From contig NZ_FNAQ01000022.1 in assembly GCF_900101955.1 (NCBI RefSeq), positions 1-32,335 of the forward strand: a DNA stretch of 32,335 nt, read 5' to 3'. Positions 21,398 to 29,428 of this stretch are shown here, in pieces. Position 1 is the stretch's first letter; every line of letters starts with the position of its first letter. Under the pieces are notes generated by a model. It saw only the letters and a list, made by a program, of their open reading frames with translations. It ran no database searches and had not been told where the DNA came from. Source of the stretch: Desulfuromonas thiophila. Lineage in GTDB: Bacteria; Desulfobacterota; Desulfuromonadia; Desulfuromonadales; Desulfuromonadaceae. The position numbers and the translations under genes are program-made.

Positions 21398-22411
21398 TCA
21401 GACCACCAGATCCAGCTGTTGCAGGGTGCCGGCGCGCCCGTCCTCGAACAGAAACAGGCCGGTTTCGCGCGTGGCGCCGAGCAGGTTGTTGGCACTGTCG
21501 GTGTGGGAAAAGGGCGTGGCAACGCGGCCCAGATACAGGGCGCCAATGCCGGCCTGACCCAGCGCCAGCAGTTGCTGGCTGCCGTCTGCCGTCGTTGTCC
21601 AGACGCGCAGGCGGTCGTAGAGGCTGTCGGCTTCGTCAATCCAGCCGTTGCTGTCTTCGTCAAAGCCAGCCAGTTCGGCGAAACCGTCGTTGGTGCGCGG
21701 GCCGAACAGTTCGCTGCCGTCGTTGATGCGGCCGTCGCTGTTGCGATCGAGCGCCAGATAGCCGCTGCCCGGCGCCAGTACGGCAATCTGGTCTTCGGCG
21801 CCATCAAGATCGAGATCGAAGCTGAACCGTTCGCTGGTCAGTTGGGCGGCCGTGCCAGAGAAGTTGATCACCAGCGGATCCTGCAGGGCGCTGCCGGCGC
21901 GCAGTTCAAACTGGCTTTCCTGATAGAAGGCCCGGCTCAGACGCAGATCAATGGCCAGATCAAGCTGGCGGCCATCGGCGGTCTGTACCTGGGCTGTGGC
22001 GCTGAACTGCAGCTGTTCCTGTTCCTGGTAGGATTCGTGATAGCTGTAGACCAGACCGAAGGGTGCCGCCGGTTGGGCCGCCACCGGGTTTTCGCCGGGG
22101 GAAACCGCTGGCGTGGCCGCCGGTGGGGCCAGATTCTTCTTGTGCTGCAGGTGGATTTTTTTGCCGATCAGCATCTCGGTCAGCCGCCGCAAAATCAACA
22201 TATCCAGTTCTTCCAGCGGTTCGTCCGGCGCCTGCGGATCGACGGTTTCGGCCTGCAGACTGCGCGGGCTGCGGGCCGCTTCACTCAGCTGCAGCGGTTC
22301 GTTGGCAACTGAAGGCGTGTTGAACTGGATCTGCAGGGATTCACTGCGGGTAGCGATCTGGCTTTTCTCGTGCTGGGCATGCAGCTGAACCGAGGATTCG
22401 GTGATGATCAT
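21398..22411 (-). CDS. Calcium-loop (VCBS / RTX C-terminal-like) protein
   Basis: A 337-residue protein. The first 130 residues are low complexity with many Gln, Glu and Pro. Residues about 225-300 carry Asp-rich loops: FDLDLDGAEDQIAVL, LALDRNSDGRINDGSELFGP and FDEDSNGWIDEAD, each of EF-hand or VCBS calcium-binding form. The same block occurs in VCBS-containing proteins and near the C-terminal end of some RTX proteins, as I recall. No signal peptide and no RTX secretion signal are visible. ATG 22411 has GGAGGG upstream; the frame is open further upstream to 22669 but overlaps the divergent MFS gene. Confidence 0.75.
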   Translation of the reverse strand: MIITESSVQLHAQHEKSQIATRSESLQIQFNTPSVANEPLQLSEAARSPRSLQAETVDPQAPDEPLEELDMLILRRLTEMLIGKKIHLQHKKNLAPPAATPAVSPGENPVAAQPAAPFGLVYSYHESYQEQEQLQFSATAQVQTADGRQLDLAIDLRLSRAFYQESQFELRAGSALQDPLVINFSGTAAQLTSERFSFDLDLDGAEDQIAVLAPGSGYLALDRNSDGRINDGSELFGPRTNDGFAELAGFDEDSNGWIDEADSLYDRLRVWTTTADGSQQLLALGQAGIGALYLGRVATPFSHTDSANNLLGATRETGLFLFEDGRAGTLQQLDLVV

Positions 22412-22658
22412 GGCGCCCTCCGTGGCCCATTGGTGGGGAGACTGGCGGATCAGCCGGGCCGCTTGCGGGGCAGCGGCAGGCAGCGGGCTTTCTTCATCCG
22501 TGAAAACAGTCCGCTTCTGTCTTTTATCGGCCGGCAAGCCTGAGGTCTTTAGCCCGGCGGTTGAAAATGACCCGGCCGCGCCCTGGCCGCTGTGATCACC
22601 CTGCCTGTCTTTAGCAGGCGCGGGTGCTTTGTTTTTTGGGTGGGAGGAGTGAATACCG

Positions 22659-24008
22659 ATGGCTACCAATCTGTTGAACCGTTTCGGCCAGCGTCTTGTC
22701 GCCTTTGTTGCCGGTGAGGATGGCAGCGAGCGGGCCTGCGCCGATATTCCCGAGCAGGCTTGTCACGAGCAACGGCGTAATTTTGCCTGCAATCTGGCCA
22801 ATGGCGCCGCTTCCAAGCTGGCTGAACAGCTGGCCGGGCCCAATCTGGTGCTGGTCTGGCTGCTGCAGCTGATCGGCAGTCCGCTGTGGATGCTCGGCTT
22901 TCTGATGCCCATCAAGCAGACGGCGGCGTTGCTGCCGCAACTGGCCGTGGCTGGTCAGATCCGTCGTCTGGCCCGGCGCAAGTGGCTGTGGGTGGGTGGT
23001 GCACTGATGCAGGCCCTGTGCCTGCTGCTGATGCTGCCCGTGGCTCACAGCCTGTCACCGGCCGTAGCCGGGGGCGTTATTCTGCTGCTGCTGGCTCTGT
23101 TCAGCATGGCCAGCGGCAGCGCCTCCGTCGCCTTTCAGGATGTGCTCGGTAAAACCATCGCCAAGGGCCGGCGCGGCCGGCTGCTGTCGCTGCGGGCGCT
23201 CGTTGGTGGTCTGCTGACCCTGGCGGCCGGTGCGCTACTCAGTCTGTTACGCCGGACAGATGACTCCCTGGCGCTGGTGCAGGGGCTGCTGCTGGCGGCG
23301 GCCGGCCTGTGGCTGGTCAGCGCGGTCTGCTTCGCTTTGATTCGGGAAGACGCCGGCGCCACCGAGGGAGCGCGCAACCCGCTGGCGGAGGTGCGCCACG
23401 GCCTGACCCTGGTGCGCCGCTCCAGCGGTTTCCGCCGTTTTCTGCAGCTGCGGGCGCTGCTGCTCTGTGTCGAACTGGCGCCGCCGTTCTATTTCATGCA
23501 TCTGCACAGTCTCGGTCTGGTCGATGGCTCCACCGTCGGTCTGCTGGTGGCGGCAGTGGGGCTGGCCCAGCTGATCAGCAGCCCGTTCTGGGGCCGGCTG
23601 GCCGACGAAACCAGCCGCAGGGTGATGCAGCATAGCGCCCTGCTGGCCACGGCGGCGGCGCTGCTGGCGCTGCTGCTGACGGCTCTGCCCGTCGCCGGGC
23701 TGCAAAAGGCGCTGTACCTGCTGGCGTTCGTACTCATCGGTCTGGCCGAGGCCGGCGTGCGGCTGGGGCGCAAGACCTATCTGGTGGATGCCATCCCCCG
23801 GCAAGAACGCGCCAGCTGCGCCGCCCTGAGTAACAGCCTGGTTGGTCTGCTGGCGCTGCTGTTGGGGGGACTGGGCTTTATTGCCCAGAGCGCCGGCGCC
23901 CTGAGCCTGATTCTGCTGCTGGGCGCGGTCAGCGGCGCGGCCGCGCTGCTCTGCCAGCGGCTGCCGGAAGCTGATGCATTGCTCGCCGCACTGCAGGCGC
24001 AGGACTGA
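22659..24008 (+). CDS. Major facilitator superfamily transporter
   Basis: A 449-residue membrane protein. A 70-residue cytoplasmic N-terminal part (Cys-containing ACADIPEQACHEQ) precedes about twelve hydrophobic segments; charged loops such as RLARRKW and KGRRGRLLSLRALVGG resemble MFS loops. The C-terminal half has GRLADETSRRVMQHS, an MFS-like loop. Substrate unknown. GGAGGAG lies before ATG 22659. Its TGA shares one base with the ATG of the MGMT-like gene, so these are co-translated. The 247-base spacer before it is shared with the divergent calcium-loop gene; it has a short GCCTG/CAGGC stem and a T-rich stretch near 22595-22640. Confidence 0.82.
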   Translation: MATNLLNRFGQRLVAFVAGEDGSERACADIPEQACHEQRRNFACNLANGAASKLAEQLAGPNLVLVWLLQLIGSPLWMLGFLMPIKQTAALLPQLAVAGQIRRLARRKWLWVGGALMQALCLLLMLPVAHSLSPAVAGGVILLLLALFSMASGSASVAFQDVLGKTIAKGRRGRLLSLRALVGGLLTLAAGALLSLLRRTDDSLALVQGLLLAAAGLWLVSAVCFALIREDAGATEGARNPLAEVRHGLTLVRRSSGFRRFLQLRALLLCVELAPPFYFMHLHSLGLVDGSTVGLLVAAVGLAQLISSPFWGRLADETSRRVMQHSALLATAAALLALLLTALPVAGLQKALYLLAFVLIGLAEAGVRLGRKTYLVDAIPRQERASCAALSNSLVGLLALLLGGLGFIAQSAGALSLILLLGAVSGAAALLCQRLPEADALLAALQAQD

Positions 24009-24568
24009 TGCGCACTGCCGGGCCGCTGCCGCCGCTGTGGTGGGGCCAGTGCGTCGCGCCCTGCTGGCCGGATCTGCAACTGACTCTGGCCGGCAGCGCC
24101 ACGCAACTGCTGCTGCTCGACCTGCAGCCGCGCCAGCGGGCCGCCGCTCTGGCACGGCTACAGCCGTTTGCCCGCCGCCATCGCCTGCAGCTGCAGCCGA
24201 CGCCCGAAACCCGCTTGCAACCCTGGCTGCAGCGGCTGTTCGCCCGCTTCCCGGAGCCGCCCCGCCAAGTCTGCTGGCTGGCCCTGGGCACCGCCTTTCA
24301 GCGGCGGGTGTGGCAGGCGCTGCAAGAGATTCCGCCGGGGCAGACCCGCAGCTATGGCCAGCTGGCCGCCGCCATCGGTCAGCCGACGGCCTGTCGCGCC
24401 GTGGCGCGGGCGCTGGCCGCCAATCCGCTGCTGTGGTTGCAGCCCTGTCACCGCATCGTTCCGGCCACGGGCGGCCTGGGCGGCTTTCGCGCCGGCAGCA
24501 CCATCAAACGTCAACTGCTTGTTCAGGAAGGATGGATCGATGACATCACTGCCCGCTTCGGATGCTGA
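24008..24568 (+). CDS. Methylated-DNA-protein cysteine methyltransferase
   Basis: A 186-residue O6-alkylguanine repair protein. The C-terminal half carries the helix-turn-helix and arginine-finger segment (FQRRVWQALQEIPPGQTRSY, QLAAAIGQPTACRAVARALAANP) and the acceptor motif PCHRIVP with the reactive cysteine, followed by GGLGGFRAG. The N-terminal domain is divergent and shorter than in Ogt. It removes alkyl groups from O6-guanine in a suicide reaction. The start overlaps the MFS stop by one base. It overlaps the thioesterase start by 29 bases, which makes this a tightly packed operon. Confidence 0.9.
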   Translation: MRTAGPLPPLWWGQCVAPCWPDLQLTLAGSATQLLLLDLQPRQRAAALARLQPFARRHRLQLQPTPETRLQPWLQRLFARFPEPPRQVCWLALGTAFQRRVWQALQEIPPGQTRSYGQLAAAIGQPTACRAVARALAANPLLWLQPCHRIVPATGGLGGFRAGSTIKRQLLVQEGWIDDITARFGC

Positions 24569-25004
24569 GGAACTTGGCCCCTACCGCATCCTGCTCGATG
24601 ACTGGATCAGCTGCGCGCCCTTTGAACAGCTGCTCGACATGCGCATTCTCAGCGCTGCCGGGGGCAAGGCCGAATTGCAGATGCCTTTTAGGTACTGCCT
24701 CGCCAACGGCGGCTCCCTGCTGCATGGCGGCGCGCTGGTCAGTCTGGCCGACACCGCCGCCGTCATGGCGCTGAAAAGCTGCGTGCCCGTCGGCAGCCAT
24801 TTCGCCACCACCGAGCTGCAGGCCAGTTTTCTCGCTCCGGTCACCAGCGGAGAGGTGCGCGCCCTGGCGCAGGTCCGTCCCGCCGGTGAACGCTGCTGGG
24901 ATGCCAGCGTCGAACTGTTCAACGATGCCGGGGTGCGGGTGCTGCGCATGACGGCCCAACTTCGGTTGGCCCGATGTCAGCCCTACGATACCCCCGCCGC
25001 ATGA
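24540..25004 (+). CDS. Hotdog-fold thioesterase (PaaI/YdiI type)
   Basis: A 154-residue 4HBT-family protein with the active-site helix GGSLLHGGALVSLADTAAVM and the strand FATTELQASFLAPVTSGEV, as in PaaI, YdiI and EntH. It should hydrolyse acyl- or aryl-CoA thioesters. The start lies inside the MGMT-like gene, with GGAAGG upstream. Its TGA overlaps the RmuC ATG (ATGA at 25001-25004). The N-terminal 35 residues (LLDDWISCAPFEQLLDM) are usual for the family. Confidence 0.88.
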   Translation: MTSLPASDAEELGPYRILLDDWISCAPFEQLLDMRILSAAGGKAELQMPFRYCLANGGSLLHGGALVSLADTAAVMALKSCVPVGSHFATTELQASFLAPVTSGEVRALAQVRPAGERCWDASVELFNDAGVRVLRMTAQLRLARCQPYDTPAA

Positions 25005-26389
25005 ACCTGCCCGCCGCCATCCTCCACCTGCCGCCGCTGGTTTGGCCGGTCGCGTTTCTCGTGCTGACAGTGCTGTTTTTGCTGGCGCTGCTGCTGGTGT
25101 GGCGGCGCGGTGGTCAGCTGAGCCGCCTGCGCCAGCTGTTGAGCGAAAGCCAGCACCAGCAGGCCCGGCTGCAGGGGGAACGCGAACCCCTCCAGCGCCA
25201 GCTGTTGCAAGAGCGGCAGCAGCTGGACGAGGCGCGCCAGCTGCTGCAGCAACGGGGCGAGCAGCTGGCCGTGCTGCAGACCCGGCTTGACGAACAGCAG
25301 CGCGAAAATCGTGAGAACCGTCAGCTACTGGTGCAGGCTCAGGAGCAGCTGCGCCAGCAGCTGCGCAATCTGGCACAGGACATTCTCGACGAAAAGGGCC
25401 GCCAGTTTGAACAGCGCCACAGTGCCAGCCTGCAGACCCTGCTGAGTCCCCTGCGCGAACAGCTGCAGGAGTTCCGTCGCACCATCGAAACCGTGCATAC
25501 CGACGAGGTGCGCGAGCGCGTCAGCCTCAAACAGCAGCTGGAACAGCTGCACCAGCAGAGTCAGCGTCTCAACGACGAAGCTGGCCAGCTCGCCCGTGCC
25601 CTCAAGGGCGATAACCGGCAACAGGGCAGCTGGGGCGAGCTGGTGCTCGAACGGCTGCTGGAGCAGTCGGGCCTGCGCCAGGGCAGCGAATACGAACTGC
25701 AGAGCAGCCTGCGCGACGCCGACCAGCGTCTGCAGCGGCCCGATGTGGTGGTTCATCTGCCCGAAGGGCGCGATCTGGTCATCGATTCCAAGGTTTCGCT
25801 GGTCGCCTTCGAACGCTATTGCAACGCGGCCGATGCCACCAGTCGCGAACAGTCTCTCCGGGAACATGTCGCCGCCGTGCGTCAGCACATCGGCGGTCTG
25901 GCCGCCAAGGATTACAGCGCCCTGCCGGGCCTGCGCAGCCTCGATTTCGTGTTGCTGTTCCTGCCCATCGAAGCCGCGCTCATCGCCGCCCTGCAGGCCG
26001 ATCCGGCCCTGTTCGATCTCGCCTTTCAGCGCCGTGTTGCCGTTGTCGGTCCCACCACCCTGCTGGCCAGCCTGCGCACCATCGAACACCTGTGGCGCTA
26101 CGAACGCCAGAACCAGAATGCCCAGGCCATCGCCAGCCGTGCCGGTGCCATTCACGACAAGCTGCGCGGCTTTGTTGCCGAAATGGAAAAAATCGGCGTC
26201 CAGATCGCGGCCCTCGATCAGAGCTATCAGAGCGCCATGGGCCGCCTGTGTCTTGGCAAGGGTAACCTCATCAGCCAGGCCCAGCGTTTTGTCGATCTTG
26301 GCGTCAAGGTGGCCAAACCCCTGCCGCCGGCCATCCTCGAACGGGCCGAGCTGGAACCAGCGGAAATCGAACCGGAAGCAGGGCACTGA
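25001..26389 (+). CDS. rmuC: DNA recombination protein RmuC
   Basis: A 462-residue protein anchored by one N-terminal membrane helix (VWPVAFLVLTVLFLLALLLVW, about residues 13-33). A long Gln-rich coiled coil (about 40-200) follows, and then the RmuC nuclease-like domain: GSWGELVLERLLEQSGL, DVVVHLPEGRDLVIDSKVSL, FLPIEAALIAAL and GPTTLLASLRTI. The layout and length match E. coli RmuC, which limits recombination at inverted repeats. ATG 25001 is chosen for the four-base overlap with the thioesterase stop; an ATG at 24974 is also in frame. The rSAM gene is convergent, 32 bases beyond the stop. Confidence 0.92.
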   Translation: MNLPAAILHLPPLVWPVAFLVLTVLFLLALLLVWRRGGQLSRLRQLLSESQHQQARLQGEREPLQRQLLQERQQLDEARQLLQQRGEQLAVLQTRLDEQQRENRENRQLLVQAQEQLRQQLRNLAQDILDEKGRQFEQRHSASLQTLLSPLREQLQEFRRTIETVHTDEVRERVSLKQQLEQLHQQSQRLNDEAGQLARALKGDNRQQGSWGELVLERLLEQSGLRQGSEYELQSSLRDADQRLQRPDVVVHLPEGRDLVIDSKVSLVAFERYCNAADATSREQSLREHVAAVRQHIGGLAAKDYSALPGLRSLDFVLLFLPIEAALIAALQADPALFDLAFQRRVAVVGPTTLLASLRTIEHLWRYERQNQNAQAIASRAGAIHDKLRGFVAEMEKIGVQIAALDQSYQSAMGRLCLGKGNLISQAQRFVDLGVKVAKPLPPAILERAELEPAEIEPEAGH

Positions 26390-26421
26390 TCCGCTGGCGG
26401 GGCAGGGCGATCGTCCTGTGC

Positions 26422-27447
26422 TCAGCCTTGTCCCAATACCCCGATATCAACCCCCGCCTGCTGGCTGATTTGTGCCAGAACCTGCAGAAATTCGCCCTGC
26501 TGGGGATGTTGGGGCCGGTGCACGGCGCGCTGGCGGTATTCTGCCGTGGTCCAACTGCCCCAGTTGATCAGCGGACTGAAGAAGCAACGGGCGCCGAAGC
26601 GGCGGGCCAGGTCAACAAAGGCGGGCATCTCGCGGAAATTGTTGTGCTGGACCACAAAGCTCAGGGTCAGATCAACTTGCAGGCTGTGAATGAAGGCGAG
26701 GTTGTCGAGCAGCTGGGCAAAGTCGGCGCCGCGGTTACAGCGATAGCTGGCCGGACTGGCGGCGTCGATGGAGATCTCGACCGAGCGCAGGTAGGGGCGC
26801 AGCCGGGGCAGCAGGTGCTGGCGCTGGCTGAGCCACAGCAGGCCGTTGCTGTGCAGATGCAGGCTGTGCAGGGCGGGAAAATGCCGTGGGCCGATGGCCG
26901 CCAGCAGCTGGCGGTAGGAGGGGGCGGCAAAGGGTTCGCCGTGGCCGCTCAGGCGCAGCTGCCTGACCTGGGGCGCCAGCTGGTCGAGAACCAGGCGGGT
27001 CAGGCGCTCGCAGCCGTCGGCTTCGGCGCGGTCAAGCTGCACCGGGGCCGGCCGACAGCTGGCGCAGACCAGATTGCAACGCGGATCGTAACAGAGGTGC
27101 AGCTGGCCGGGCAGGGGCTGCTGGTAATCGCGCTGTTGCAGCGCCTGGCGCAGAGGGACGGGTGCTGCCGCTGCCGGCATGACCGGTGGCTGGCGCCGCG
27201 CCAGAAAAGGGCAGCGGCGCGGACTGCAGCCGTGAAAGCGGCCGTTACTGGCGTTCTTGCGCAGTTCAATGGCGGTGGCGCTGTTCCAGACGGCCGGCAG
27301 CGGCTGATGCAGCACATTGCCGATGGAGCGGCGCAACCAGGCCGGGCAGCAGACGAAGGCGGTACCGCCGCGCTGGATTTCAAGCCAGTCGAAGGGCCGG
27401 CTGCAGATCCAGCCGGTCAGCGCGGCGGCCGGCATGGGAGCCGGCAT
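26422..27447 (-). CDS. Radical SAM protein with N-terminal SPASM-like domain
   Basis: A 341-residue protein. The core has the [4Fe-4S] motif CNLVCASC (C-x3-C-x2-C; residues about 123-130) in LHLCYDPRCNLVCASCRP, then LRLSGHGEPFA and VEISIDAASPASYRCNRGA, standard radical SAM strands. Ahead of it, residues about 14-87 hold a cysteine-rich block (TAFVCCPAWL, SIGNVL, WNSATAIELRK, FHGCSPRRCPFL) that resembles the auxiliary-cluster SPASM region but is placed N-terminally. The substrate is unknown. It is the last gene of the minus-strand string, 11 bases after aroC. The ATG has no clear ribosome site. Confidence 0.82.
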   Translation of the reverse strand: MPAPMPAAALTGWICSRPFDWLEIQRGGTAFVCCPAWLRRSIGNVLHQPLPAVWNSATAIELRKNASNGRFHGCSPRRCPFLARRQPPVMPAAAAPVPLRQALQQRDYQQPLPGQLHLCYDPRCNLVCASCRPAPVQLDRAEADGCERLTRLVLDQLAPQVRQLRLSGHGEPFAAPSYRQLLAAIGPRHFPALHSLHLHSNGLLWLSQRQHLLPRLRPYLRSVEISIDAASPASYRCNRGADFAQLLDNLAFIHSLQVDLTLSFVVQHNNFREMPAFVDLARRFGARCFFSPLINWGSWTTAEYRQRAVHRPQHPQQGEFLQVLAQISQQAGVDIGVLGQG

Positions 27448-27458
27448 GGCAGACCGGA

Positions 27459-28538
27459 TCAGCCGCGGGCGCGCTGGCGCAGGGCCAGGTCGGCCAGGAC
27501 CAGGGCCGCCATGGCCTCGACGATGGGCACGGCACGCGGCACCACGCAGGCGTCGTGCCGGCCCTTGGCCGCCAGCAGCGCCGGGCGGCCGTCGTAGTCG
27601 GCGGTGTGCTGTTCCTGCCCGATGGTGGCGGTGGGCTTGAAGGCGACGCGCATCAGCAACGGTTCGCCGTTGGAGATGCCGCCCTGCACCCCGCCGCTGC
27701 GGTTGGTGCGGGTGCCCAGCCGGTTGCCCTTGGCCACGAACAGGTCGTTATGCTGCGAACCGCGCAGGCGGGCGCCGGCGAAACCGGAGCCGATCTCGAA
27801 CCCCTTGGTGGCCGGCAGCGACAGCATGGCCTGGGCCAGCAGCGCCTCAAGCCGGTCGAAGGCCGGTTCACCCCAGCCGGCCGGCAGATTGCGGCAGACG
27901 CAGCTGATGACACCGCCGACGGAATCCTTGGCGGCCTTGGCGGCGATGATCTCGGCGGTCATGGCGGCGGCACTGGCCGGGTCGGGACAGCGCACATCGC
28001 TGCTGTCGACGGCGCTGCGCTGCAGACTGTCGCTATCCAGGGCTGGTGCTTCAATGGTGCCGACGGCGCTGACCCAGGCGACGATCTCGACTCCATAGCA
28101 CTGCTGCAGGAAGGCTTCGGCCACGGCGCCACCGGCCACGCGGGCGATGGTTTCGCGGGCGCTGGCGCGGCCGCCGCCGCTGCTGGCCTGGATGCCGTAT
28201 TTCATCTGGTAGCTGTAGTCGGCGTGGGACGGGCGTGGAATGCGCTGCAGGTTGCCGTAATCGCGCGGCCGCTGGTCGGTGTTGGCCACCAGCAGCCCGA
28301 TGGGCGTGCCCAGGGTCAGGCCGTCCTCCACGCCGGAGAGAATCTGCACCGCGTCGGCTTCGTTGCGGCTGGTGCCGAGTTTGTTCTGCCCCGGCCGGCG
28401 CCGGTCGAGCTGTTGCTGGATCAGGTCGGCCGACAGCTGCAGGCGTGGCGGCATGCCGTCGACAATGGCGCCGACGGCTGCGCCGTGGGATTCTCCGAAG
28501 CTGGTCAGGCGGAACAGGGTGCCGAAACTGCTGGACAT
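27459..28538 (-). CDS. aroC: Chorismate synthase
   Basis: A 359-residue enzyme with all three chorismate synthase signatures: [14 protein letters not shown] near the start, [19 protein letters not shown] in the middle and [17 protein letters not shown] at the end. It converts 5-enolpyruvylshikimate 3-phosphate to chorismate with reduced FMN, the last step of the shikimate pathway. Length is standard for the short bacterial form. CGGAGAA precedes the ATG. It sits 16 bases after the DUF89 gene in a string with the lipid synthase and radical SAM genes, an unusual setting with no visible shikimate partners. Confidence 0.96.
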   Translation of the reverse strand: MSSSFGTLFRLTSFGESHGAAVGAIVDGMPPRLQLSADLIQQQLDRRRPGQNKLGTSRNEADAVQILSGVEDGLTLGTPIGLLVANTDQRPRDYGNLQRIPRPSHADYSYQMKYGIQASSGGGRASARETIARVAGGAVAEAFLQQCYGVEIVAWVSAVGTIEAPALDSDSLQRSAVDSSDVRCPDPASAAAMTAEIIAAKAAKDSVGGVISCVCRNLPAGWGEPAFDRLEALLAQAMLSLPATKGFEIGSGFAGARLRGSQHNDLFVAKGNRLGTRTNRSGGVQGGISNGEPLLMRVAFKPTATIGQEQHTADYDGRPALLAAKGRHDACVVPRAVPIVEAMAALVLADLALRQRARG

Positions 28539-28554
28539 GGCGGTTCTCCGTGGC

Positions 28555-29424
28555 TCAAGGACGCTGGGGCAGCGGGCGATGGTGGAGCAGAGCGGTGCCG
28601 ACGGGGCAGCCGATCAGCTGGGCCACCACCGGGCACTTGGCCCGCAGCAGAAAGAAGATGTTGCCGGCCTGCTCGTTGAGGGTTTCGTAGTTGCCCTGGC
28701 CCTTGGCGATGATCAGATCGGCCTCGGCAAAGCGCTGACGCAGCTGGGGCCGACAGCGCGGCAGCAGGGTGCCGGGGGCGTCGTCGCCGTTGTCGATCAG
28801 TTCGGCCACCAGATCTGCGATGCCGGCTTCGTGGGCTTCGGCCAGACCGGCGTCGTTGAGGATGGGACCGCCACGCACCACATAGGTCAGCCGTTCGCGC
28901 GGCAGCAGCCGCAGCAGCAGGGTATCGAGCACCACCTCGCCGGCGTTGTCGCCCAGAAACAGGATGCGGCGGGCGCGGGCCAGCTCGGCGGCGAAATGCG
29001 CCAGATCACCGACAATCTCCAGGTTGAGAGCCTGCTGCAACTGCGCCAGGGCCTTCTCTGGCGTCAGATTGTGATAGACGCCGTGATCAAGACTGTTGCC
29101 GGCGATGGCCAGTTGCACCGCCGCCCGCAGCGGCTCGGCAGCCTGCTCCACTTGCTGCTGCAGCTGGGGCAGCAGGCGCAGGGCCAGCTGCTGGTCGTGA
29201 CGCTTGGCCTCGGCAAAGGGGTCGGTGATGCCGCACAGCCGGCGGATGTCGGCATGAATGCGCTGGGCCAGGGCCGGCGGCGGCTGGGCCAGGTCAATGC
29301 GGCTGAGTTCGGCCAGCACCTGGCGCAGAATCCGTTCCTTGTCCTCCTCGCTGGCTTCGACCCGCCGCAGCACGCTGAGGGTCTGCTGCACGAAACAGGG
29401 CAGGCAGTCGAGCTGGATATCCAT
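28555..29424 (-). CDS. DUF89 (ARMT1-like) damage-control phosphatase family protein
   Basis: A 289-residue protein. It starts [16 protein letters not shown] (Cys7, Cys10), the family N-terminal signature, and has the metal-site motif [23 protein letters not shown] and the lysine in [16 protein letters not shown]89 proteins are metal-dependent phosphatases acting on phosphosugars or damaged phosphometabolites. A short upstream extension to 29454 overlaps the lipid synthase end, so ATG 29424 is preferred. It starts five bases after the lipid synthase stop. Confidence 0.88.
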   Translation of the reverse strand: MDIQLDCLPCFVQQTLSVLRRVEASEEDKERILRQVLAELSRIDLAQPPPALAQRIHADIRRLCGITDPFAEAKRHDQQLALRLLPQLQQQVEQAAEPLRAAVQLAIAGNSLDHGVYHNLTPEKALAQLQQALNLEIVGDLAHFAAELARARRILFLGDNAGEVVLDTLLLRLLPRERLTYVVRGGPILNDAGLAEAHEAGIADLVAELIDNGDDAPGTLLPRCRPQLRQRFAEADLIIAKGQGNYETLNEQAGNIFFLLRAKCPVVAQLIGCPVGTALLHHRPLPQRP

Positions 29425-29428
29425 CGTT

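Noticed and set aside
26428-28679. Long plus-strand frames antisense to the radical SAM and aroC genes
   Set aside because: Same cause; the opposite strand has complete family signatures.
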